A stretch of 5,711 nucleotides of DNA from Pseudomonadota bacterium (GTDB lineage: Bacteria > Pseudomonadota > Gammaproteobacteria > Burkholderiales > Burkholderiaceae_D), in contig JAFECY010000197.1 in NCBI GenBank assembly GCA_018241865.1, positions 1 through 5,711 of the forward strand. The letters are read 5' to 3'. Under the pieces are notes generated by a model, which was not told the origin of the DNA, searched no databases, and saw nothing but the letters and a program-made list of their open reading frames with translations. Shown here in pieces: positions 1-4,631 of the stretch; the first letter of the stretch is position 1, and each line of letters begins with the position of its first letter. Both the position numbers and the translations under genes were made by a program.

Positions 1-906
1 CGGCAGGCGCAACAAGGCGATCGGCGACTTGGCGACAAACGTGACATAGGCCGTCATCCCGAGCTTGATGTCGGCCGGCGCATCGGCAATGTGCACTTTT
101 GCGTTATACGTGCGCGTCACCGGATCGGCGATCGGCGAAATTTCCCGTATCTTGCCGACCAAAATTTCATTCGGCTTGGCCCAGACGCGCACGCGCACAT
201 CGGCAATCTGACGCAAGGTATCGACCTTGTCTTCTGGAATGCCGAACACCACTTCTTTCTCGCCCAATTGCGCCACCCGCACCACTGGATTGCCTGCAGC
301 CACGACTTGCCCGACTTCGGCATCAATGCCTGTCACCACGCCGTCGTTGTCTGCCACCAGCGTGGTATAGCCGGCTTGGTTCGATTGGTTTTTGTATGCA
401 GCCTGCGCTTGTTCTTGGCTGGCACGCGCTGCTTTGTATGCGGTGTCCTTGGCATCCAGCACGGCCTGGCTGACGAAATTTTTGTCCTTCAAATCTTGGT
501 AACGCGCCAGCTCCGCCTTGGCCAGCGCCAGATTACTGTCAGCGGCTTTCAAGCCGGCGTTGGCCTGCGCCTGTGCCAATTGCAAATCTTGTGGATCGAG
601 CTGCATCAGCACTTGACCACGTTTGACCATCGACCCGATTTCCACTTTGCGCGCCACGATCTTGCCGCCGACGCGAAAGCCAAGACGCGATTCTATGCGC
701 GGCCGGATTTCGCCGGGAAATTCCGCCAGCACATCGACCTTATCAGCGCTGACCTGCAGCACGCGCACCGGGCGTATATCCTCCGTTTTTTCGGCCGGTT
801 TCGAGCAAGCGCTCAGAATGACGCCTGCCACAATGGCCATGCCTGCAGCCCCTGCCTTGCTGGAAAGTTGCCGGACTGTCGCGTGCAGATCGGAGTAAAT
901 GGCCAC
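1..906 (-). CDS. RND efflux pump periplasmic adaptor (membrane fusion lipoprotein), 3' end outside window
   Basis: This is the periplasmic adaptor that would link an inner-membrane RND pump to an outer-membrane channel. Only the first 302 codons are present, open to the window edge. The GTG start at 904-906 is chosen because AAAGGA lies 6 bases upstream; an in-frame ATG at 838-840 would leave too short a signal peptide. Residues 12-34 form a basic then hydrophobic lipoprotein signal ending in the lipobox LSAC, with Cys34 as lipidation site and Ser35 next. The first lipoyl half-domain is about residues 71-105 (GFRVGGKI, then GSMVKRGQVLMQLD). An Ala/Gln-rich helical hairpin follows at about 106-177. 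The second lipoyl half is about 180-212 (DGVVTGIDAEVGQVV). The beta-barrel domain includes DPVTRTY at 261-267 and LGM at 282-284, both typical of RND adaptors. The family call is firm. The substrate cannot be told, and the pump gene would lie to the left. Confidence 0.93.
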   Translation of the reverse strand, partial: MAIYSDLHATVRQLSSKAGAAGMAIVAGVILSACSKPAEKTEDIRPVRVLQVSADKVDVLAEFPGEIRPRIESRLGFRVGGKIVARKVEIGSMVKRGQVLMQLDPQDLQLAQAQANAGLKAADSNLALAKAELARYQDLKDKNFVSQAVLDAKDTAYKAARASQEQAQAAYKNQSNQAGYTTLVADNDGVVTGIDAEVGQVVAAGNPVVRVAQLGEKEVVFGIPEDKVDTLRQIADVRVRVWAKPNEILVGKIREISPIADPVTRTYNAKVHIADAPADIKLGMTAYVTFVAKSPIALLRLP

Positions 907-912
907 GATTTT

Positions 913-918
913 TCCTTT
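913..918 (-). promoter_or_regulatory. Ribosome binding site of the efflux adaptor, supports a GTG start
   Basis: Read on the minus strand this is AAAGGA, with 6 bases between it and the GTG at 904-906. It decides the start in favour of the GTG over the in-frame ATG 22 codons further in, and it gives a complete lipoprotein signal peptide. Confidence 0.7.
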
Positions 919-976
919 ACTATGCGGGCTGGAAAATATTGCTGATTAGATGGCAGATTTTCAATTCGCCATCAAG

Positions 977-1005
977 TTAATGACTAATGAGTTAGTAATT
1001 ATAAG
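977..1005 (+). promoter_or_regulatory. Candidate promoter of the hpnCDE operon
   Basis: A -10-like TATAAG (1000-1005, 5 of 6) stands 17 bases after TTAATG (977-982, 3 of 6 to TTGACA). Transcription would start near 1012 and give a leader of about 38 bases before hpnC. The -10 box overlaps the opposing -10 box of the efflux adaptor by four bases, so the two promoters may exclude each other. The -35 match is weak and this call is tentative. Confidence 0.35.
978..1001. promoter_or_regulatory. Imperfect palindrome, probable repressor operator
   Basis: The arms TAATGACTAA (978-987) and TTAGTAATTA (992-1001) pair at 9 of 10 positions around the centre TGAG. The site overlaps the -10 box of the leftward promoter and its predicted start point, and also the candidate rightward promoter. 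A two-fold symmetric site of this size is what a dimeric repressor would bind. RND adaptor operons are commonly controlled by TetR-family repressors, so that family is the first guess, but no regulator gene is in the window. Confidence 0.55.
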
Positions 1006-1026
1006 CAGCCCTCGCACATTTGCATA
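998..1026 (-). promoter_or_regulatory. Predicted sigma70-type promoter of the efflux adaptor
   Basis: On the minus strand a perfect TATAAT occupies 998-1003. With a 17-base spacer the -35 position is TATGCA (1021-1026), a weak 3-of-6 match to TTGACA. Transcription would begin near 991, giving a leader of about 85 bases before the GTG at 906. The palindrome at 978-1001 covers the -10 box and start point, and the palindrome at 1026-1041 abuts the -35 box. This arrangement suits a repressed promoter. The call rests on hexamer matching only. Confidence 0.5.
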
Positions 1027-1041
1027 TGACTTTTTAGTCAT
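1026..1041. promoter_or_regulatory. Perfect 6-base inverted repeat just upstream of hpnC
   Basis: ATGACT (1026-1031) and AGTCAT (1036-1041) are perfect reverse complements around TTTT. The half-site TGACT/AGTCA is also present in the palindrome at 978-1001, whose centre lies 44 base pairs away, about four helical turns. This suggests a second site for the same regulator. In hpnC mRNA the same bases could form a small hairpin ending 8 bases before the start codon, where a ribosome binding site would be expected. Which role applies, if either, cannot be decided from sequence. Confidence 0.45.
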
Positions 1042-1049
1042 TTATTTTG

Positions 1050-1868
1050 ATGTCTATCGATCATTACGAAAATTTCCCGGTTGCCTCGCTGTTGTTACCT
1101 AAGCGTCTGCGTCCTGCGGTCGGCGTTATCTACGCTTTTGCCCGCAGTGCCGACGACTTCGCCGATGAGGGAGACGCGACGCCGCAAGAACGACTGGCCG
1201 CCCTCTCCGCATATGAAGCCGAACTGGATAACATAGAAAATCGGCAGCCTTCGGAACAAGCCTTGTTTCAGTCTTTATCCCAAGTCATCGCAACATACCA
1301 ATTACCGATCCATGCTTTCCGCGATTTATTGTCGGCCTTCAAGCAGGATGTCGTGACGCCGCGTTACGCCAGCTTTACCGATGTGTTGGATTATTGTCGT
1401 CGCTCGGCGAATCCGGTCGGCACATTGATGCTGCATTTATATGGCGCGGCCACAGCACAAAACTTGCGCGACTCGGACGCAATCTGCACCGCGCTGCAAC
1501 TCATCAATTTTTGGCAAGACGTGGCGATCGACTGGAAAAAAGATCGCGTCTATCTGCCACTGGAAGATTTGGTGCGCTTCGGTGTGACGGAAGACGATAT
1601 TGCCGAACAACGCGATACGGAAGCTTGGCGCGCGCTACTGCAATTTGAAGTCGTCCGCGCGAGGGAAATGATGCTGTCCGGCGCACCGCTGGCCGTGCGC
1701 CTGCCCGGCCGCATCGGCTGGGAATTGCGGATGGTGGTGCAAGGCGGTTTGCGTATTTTGGAAAAAATCGAAACGGCCCATTATGATGTGTTCCGCCGCC
1801 GCCCGACATTGCACAAAGGCGACTGGCTACGCATGACCACACGCAGTTTCGGCATGCGCACCGCCTGA
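1050..1868 (+). CDS. hpnC: HpnC, hydroxysqualene synthase (squalene/phytoene synthase family)
   Basis: HpnC converts presqualene diphosphate to hydroxysqualene, the second step of the three-enzyme bacterial squalene route. The 272-residue product has the usual length. The N-terminal ENFPVAS (residues 7-13) is characteristic of HpnC. The first metal-binding aspartate motif is DDFADE (35-40), following YAFARSA. YCRRSANPVG lies at 115-124. The second acidic motif is NFWQDVAID (153-161), followed by DRVYLP. The C-terminus RRRPTLHKGDW also fits this subfamily. The ATG at 1050 is used; a TTG directly before it could extend the protein by one residue. No clear Shine-Dalgarno sequence precedes it. 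It is the first gene of an hpnC-hpnD-hpnE set and is divergent from the efflux adaptor. HpnC and HpnD are paralogues, and the assignment between them rests on the N-terminal motif and the gene order. Confidence 0.93.
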   Translation: MSIDHYENFPVASLLLPKRLRPAVGVIYAFARSADDFADEGDATPQERLAALSAYEAELDNIENRQPSEQALFQSLSQVIATYQLPIHAFRDLLSAFKQDVVTPRYASFTDVLDYCRRSANPVGTLMLHLYGAATAQNLRDSDAICTALQLINFWQDVAIDWKKDRVYLPLEDLVRFGVTEDDIAEQRDTEAWRALLQFEVVRAREMMLSGAPLAVRLPGRIGWELRMVVQGGLRILEKIETAHYDVFRRRPTLHKGDWLRMTTRSFGMRTA

Positions 1869-1876
1869 AAACCTTG

Positions 1877-1909
1877 GCCGATGCCAGCCAGTTCGGCTAG
1901 CATAGCGGC
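1877..1909 (+). other. Stem-loop between hpnC and hpnD
   Basis: The 73-base gap between the two genes holds a strong imperfect hairpin. GCCG (1877-1880) pairs with CGGC (1906-1909), ATGC (1881-1884) with GCAT (1900-1903), and AGCC (1886-1889) with GGCT (1895-1898), around the loop AGTTC. There is one C/A mismatch and a two-base bulge, giving 12 pairs in all. No T-run follows, so it is not a typical intrinsic terminator. It could affect transcript stability or processing. Confidence 0.5.
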
Positions 1910-1941
1910 TTCGCTTCACGATCATTTCAACCAGCAAGCCC

Positions 1942-2775
1942 ATGTCTCCCGACGAATACTGCCAACAAAAAGCTGCGCAAAGCGGCTCCAGCTTTTATTA
2001 CAGCTTTCTGTTTCTGCCACCGGAGCGGCGTCGCGCCATCACCGCACTGTATGCTTACTGTCGCGAAGTCGATGATACGGTCGATGAATGCACCGATGTC
2101 ATGGTGGCGCGCAACAAGCTGATCTGGTGGCGCAAGGAAATCGGCGCAATGCTGGATGGCAAACCGACACATCCGGTGACGCAAGCGCTACAGCCGCATT
2201 TACAAACATGCTCCCTCGAAGGCAAACATCTGCTGGCGATCATCGACGGCATGGAAATGGATCTCGACCAGACGCGTTATCTCGATTACCCCGGCCTGCA
2301 ACGCTATTGTTGGCATGTGGCGGGCGTGGTCGGCATACTCTCGGCCAGCATCTTCGGCTACACCCGCGCGGAAACCTTGCAATACGCGGAAAAACTCGGA
2401 CTGGCTTTTCAGTTGACCAACATCATCCGCGATGTCGGTGAAGATGCGCGCAAGGGTCGCATCTATTTGCCCGTCAACGAGCTGCAGCAATTCAACGTCA
2501 CTGCCGCCGATTTGCTGAACGCGCGTCACAGCGAGAATTTCGAGAAGCTGATGCGCTTCCAAGTTGAACGCGCACAAACCGTCTATGACGAAGCCTTTTC
2601 TTTGCTGCCGAAAGAAGATCGCCGCACGCAACGTCCCGGTCTGATGATGGCAGCCATCTACCGCACTTTGCTCGACGAGATCGAGCGCGACGGTTTTCAT
2701 GTGCTGAACCAACGCATTTCACTCACGCCGATTCGCAAACTGTGGCTGGCGTGGAAAACGTATGTGCGCGGCTAG
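1942..2775 (+). CDS. hpnD: HpnD, presqualene diphosphate synthase
   Basis: HpnD joins two farnesyl diphosphates head to head to give presqualene diphosphate, the entry step of this squalene route. The product is 277 residues, normal for the family. SSFYYSFLFLPPERR at 16-30 is the conserved N-terminal region. The first Mg-diphosphate motif is DDTVD (44-48) in the context YCREVDDTVDE. YCWHVAGVVG (122-131) matches the squalene synthase motif that carries the catalytic tyrosine, here Tyr122. The second motif is NIIRD (160-164), with GED (166-168) and GRIYLP after it. No metal-binding residue is missing. The ATG at 1942 is the natural start because the conserved block begins soon after it; the sequence upstream has only a weak ribosome binding site. 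It lies 73 bases after hpnC and 75 bases before the preferred hpnE start. Acting before HpnC in the pathway, it is nevertheless encoded second. Confidence 0.95.
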   Translation: MSPDEYCQQKAAQSGSSFYYSFLFLPPERRRAITALYAYCREVDDTVDECTDVMVARNKLIWWRKEIGAMLDGKPTHPVTQALQPHLQTCSLEGKHLLAIIDGMEMDLDQTRYLDYPGLQRYCWHVAGVVGILSASIFGYTRAETLQYAEKLGLAFQLTNIIRDVGEDARKGRIYLPVNELQQFNVTAADLLNARHSENFEKLMRFQVERAQTVYDEAFSLLPKEDRRTQRPGLMMAAIYRTLLDEIERDGFHVLNQRISLTPIRKLWLAWKTYVRG

Positions 2776-2804
2776 TTTTTTCCGGCGTAAAAGATGTACA
2801 AGCA

Positions 2805-2845
2805 GCCTCCCCTCTCCCCTGCCCTCTCTCCCATTGGAGAGGGGA
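2805..2845. repeat. GC-rich palindromic repeat of a dispersed bacterial type at the hpnE start
   Basis: This is a C/T-rich block followed by its G/A-rich complement. CCCCTCTCC (2809-2817) is the perfect reverse complement of GGAGAGGGG (2836-2844). A tighter hairpin pairs 2823-2831 with 2836-2844 (nine pairs, one of them G-T) around the loop CATT. Read in the hpnE frame it gives PPLSPALSPIGEG, a peptide commonly seen where such dispersed intergenic repeats are translated by mistake. Only one copy is in this window, so the claim that it is repeated in the genome rests on recognition of the type. Confidence 0.65.
2836..2844 (+). promoter_or_regulatory. Ribosome binding site of hpnE, lying in the repeat's right arm
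   Basis: The purine run GGAGAGGGG ends 6 bases before the GTG at 2851. It is the only good Shine-Dalgarno sequence near this gene and decides the GTG start over the in-frame ATG at 2794. The same bases are the right arm of the palindromic repeat and could be paired in the mRNA. Confidence 0.65.
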
Positions 2846-2850
2846 ACGTC

Positions 2851-4155
2851 GTGCGCAAGTTTGCGGTGGTGGGCGGCGGCTGGGCCGGTTGCGCCGCCGC
2901 CGTCGAGCTGGCGCGCACCGGTCATCACGTCACCTTGTTTGAAAGCGCACGCACTTTGGGCGGCCGCGCGCGCATGGTCGAAATCAACGGCCTGACGCTC
3001 GACAATGGCCAGCACATCATGCTCGGCGCCTATAAAGATACTGTGCAATTGATGCAGACCGTCGGCATCGACACGCAGCAAGCCTTTCTCAATCTGCCGC
3101 TGCAAATGCGTTATCCGGGCGATAGCGGCATGGATTTTGTCGCGCCGCGTTTGCCCGCACCTTTGCACCTGCTGGTTGCCTTGCTGCGCGCGCGCGGCTT
3201 GTCGAAAGCTGACAAGCTTGCGCTGGCGCGATTTTCAAGCACCGCGCGCTGGATCGACTGGCGCTTGCATGACGACTGCACGGTATCTGAACTGCTAGAG
3301 CGCTACCAGCAGACCGAACGCCTGAATCGCTTGATGTGGCGTCCTTTGTGCATCGCCGCGTTGAACACGCCGCCGGAACGCGCCTCAGCGCAAGTATTTC
3401 TGAATGTTTTGCGTGACAGCCTCGGCGCACGCCGCGCTGCTTCCGACATGCTGTTGCCGCGCTTTGATCTGAGCGCCATTTTTCCGCAACATGCGGCACG
3501 CTTTGTGGCGCAGCGCGGCGGCGCGATCAAGACCGCCTGCACGGTGACAGCGATTGCAGCGGTAGAGTCAGGCTGGCAAATCCACACAAAAGATGAAACT
3601 GCCTGCTTCGACCGAGTGATTATCGCCACGCAAGCCAGCCATGCGGCAAATCTGTTGAAAGAACTGCCGGGAGCCACGACCCTGCCCGCCTTCGACTACG
3701 AGCCGATCACCACTTGTTATCTGCAATACGATGCCAGCGTCCGCCTGCCGCAAGCCTTCTTCGCCCTAATCGATGACGCTGGACGCAAAGAGTGGGGACA
3801 ATTCGTCTTCGATCGCGGGCAATTGCATGCCGATCAGGCTGGCTTGCTGGCGGTGGTGGTCAGCGTCTCTGCTCCGGCGATCGAGGATGGCCAGCAGACG
3901 CTGGCGGCGGAAGTGGCCGCGCAATTAGCGCAAACGTTTGACATGGAAAAACTGGCGCGCCCGCTCTGGAACAAGACCATCACCGAGAAACGCGCTACGT
4001 TTTCTTGTCAACCCGCCTTGGCGCGACCCGGCCCGGAAACAGGGCTGGCGGGATTATTTCTTGCCGGCGATTATCTGGCTAGCGATTACCCCGCCACACT
4101 GGAAGCCGCCACGCGCAGTGGCATCGCAGCAGCAAAGTTAGCAATTCAAGCGTAA
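2851..4155 (+). CDS. hpnE: HpnE, hydroxysqualene dehydroxylase (FAD-dependent)
   Basis: HpnE is a flavoprotein of the amine oxidase/phytoene desaturase superfamily that reduces hydroxysqualene to squalene, the last step of the set. The GTG start at 2851 gives 434 residues and places the FAD-binding strand at the N-terminus: KFAVVGGGWAG, with the GxGxxG glycines at 8, 10 and 13. Glu31 in LFES is the expected ribose-binding acid, and LGGRAR (36-41) is the second dinucleotide motif. The C-terminal FAD motif is AGDYLASDYPATLEAATRSG (405-424). An in-frame ATG at 2794 would add 19 residues, but these are encoded by the palindromic repeat and resemble no enzyme domain, so the longer form is probably a mis-start. 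The last 10 bases overlap the end of pgaD on the other strand. The family call is firm; the specific function rests on linkage to hpnC and hpnD. Confidence 0.92.
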   Translation: MRKFAVVGGGWAGCAAAVELARTGHHVTLFESARTLGGRARMVEINGLTLDNGQHIMLGAYKDTVQLMQTVGIDTQQAFLNLPLQMRYPGDSGMDFVAPRLPAPLHLLVALLRARGLSKADKLALARFSSTARWIDWRLHDDCTVSELLERYQQTERLNRLMWRPLCIAALNTPPERASAQVFLNVLRDSLGARRAASDMLLPRFDLSAIFPQHAARFVAQRGGAIKTACTVTAIAAVESGWQIHTKDETACFDRVIIATQASHAANLLKELPGATTLPAFDYEPITTCYLQYDASVRLPQAFFALIDDAGRKEWGQFVFDRGQLHADQAGLLAVVVSVSAPAIEDGQQTLAAEVAAQLAQTFDMEKLARPLWNKTITEKRATFSCQPALARPGPETGLAGLFLAGDYLASDYPATLEAATRSGIAAAKLAIQA

Positions 4156-4631
4156 ATTTTTTCCGTGTTGCCACCGTGCAGAGGCACAGTCGTTTCGCCG
4201 CGGATCACGTGACCATGCGCATCATGAAAGGCCACGACCCGACGCGCATTTTTCCATTCCGCCAGATCGGTGGCAGGCAAATTCGCATAAGCGGCCAATT
4301 CTTCTGTCGAGACTTGCTCCGGCCGAGTGCGGCGGTTGACATTGTGAAAGCGCATGAATTCGATACGCGCCCAACCCAGCAAACTACCGCCGAGCGTAGC
4401 GATGACCGCTAGATACACCAGCATCGTCTTGCCTAGCTGCTGCCACTCTTGACCAACGTTGTATTCGCCGTAGCCGACATAAGCCATCACACCCATCGCC
4501 CACAGAATCAGCGTCACCAGCGGCATCCACAAATAACCCCAGATCATCCAGAAAAAGGCAGTGAAAAAAGTCCAGCCTATCCGGTTCGGCAAAGGTGCTA
4601 ACGACGGTTTTTCAAAGATCAATTGCTTCAT
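4146..4631 (-). CDS. pgaD: PgaD, regulatory subunit of the PNAG synthase
   Basis: PgaD is the small inner-membrane partner of PgaC. In Escherichia coli the two together make and export poly-beta-1,6-N-acetylglucosamine, and cyclic di-GMP bound at their interface stabilises PgaD and activates synthesis. This product has 161 residues. A short N-terminal stretch rich in Pro is followed by a hydrophobic segment at about 20-51, whose aromatic WMIWGYLWMPL is typical of the family. A second segment lies at about 69-90. A hydrophilic, probably cytoplasmic tail runs from about 91 to the end, including FMRFHNVNRR at 92-101. Start: the ATG at 4629-4631 overlaps the pgaC stop as ATGA, with GGGAG seven bases upstream. 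The tail seems longer than in the E. coli protein, recalled as about 137 residues. Sequence similarity in this family is low, so the call leans on membrane topology and on pgaC next door. Confidence 0.88.
   Translation of the reverse strand: MKQLIFEKPSLAPLPNRIGWTFFTAFFWMIWGYLWMPLVTLILWAMGVMAYVGYGEYNVGQEWQQLGKTMLVYLAVIATLGGSLLGWARIEFMRFHNVNRRTRPEQVSTEELAAYANLPATDLAEWKNARRVVAFHDAHGHVIRGETTVPLHGGNTEKIYA

Noticed and set aside
91..945. Long plus-strand open frame opposite the efflux adaptor
   Set aside because: Its translation shows no domain logic, while the opposite strand encodes a clear lipoprotein adaptor with lipoyl and beta-barrel motifs. It is an antisense shadow.
949..973. Inverted repeat GATGGC/GCCATC in the leader of the efflux adaptor
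   Set aside because: It is only six pairs with a 13-base loop and no further symmetry, which is easily expected by chance.
1020..1048. Promoter-like TTGCAT with TATTTT 17 bases on, before hpnC
   Set aside because: Transcription would start inside the hpnC coding region and remove the conserved N-terminus, so it is not a workable hpnC promoter.
2200..2712. Minus-strand open frame of 170 codons within hpnD
   Set aside because: It lies fully antisense to a well-motivated enzyme gene and has no recognisable motif or start signal.
1050..2775. hpnC and hpnD as carotenoid-type phytoene synthases
   Set aside because: They share the superfamily, but the paralogous pair followed by hpnE, with ENFPVAS in the first, fits the squalene route. 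No carotenoid genes are present in the window.
2753..2783. T-run after the hpnD stop codon as a possible terminator
   Set aside because: The only possible stem is an A/T-rich pairing of GGAAAA with TTTTCC across a large loop. hpnE follows in the same pathway, so termination here is unlikely.
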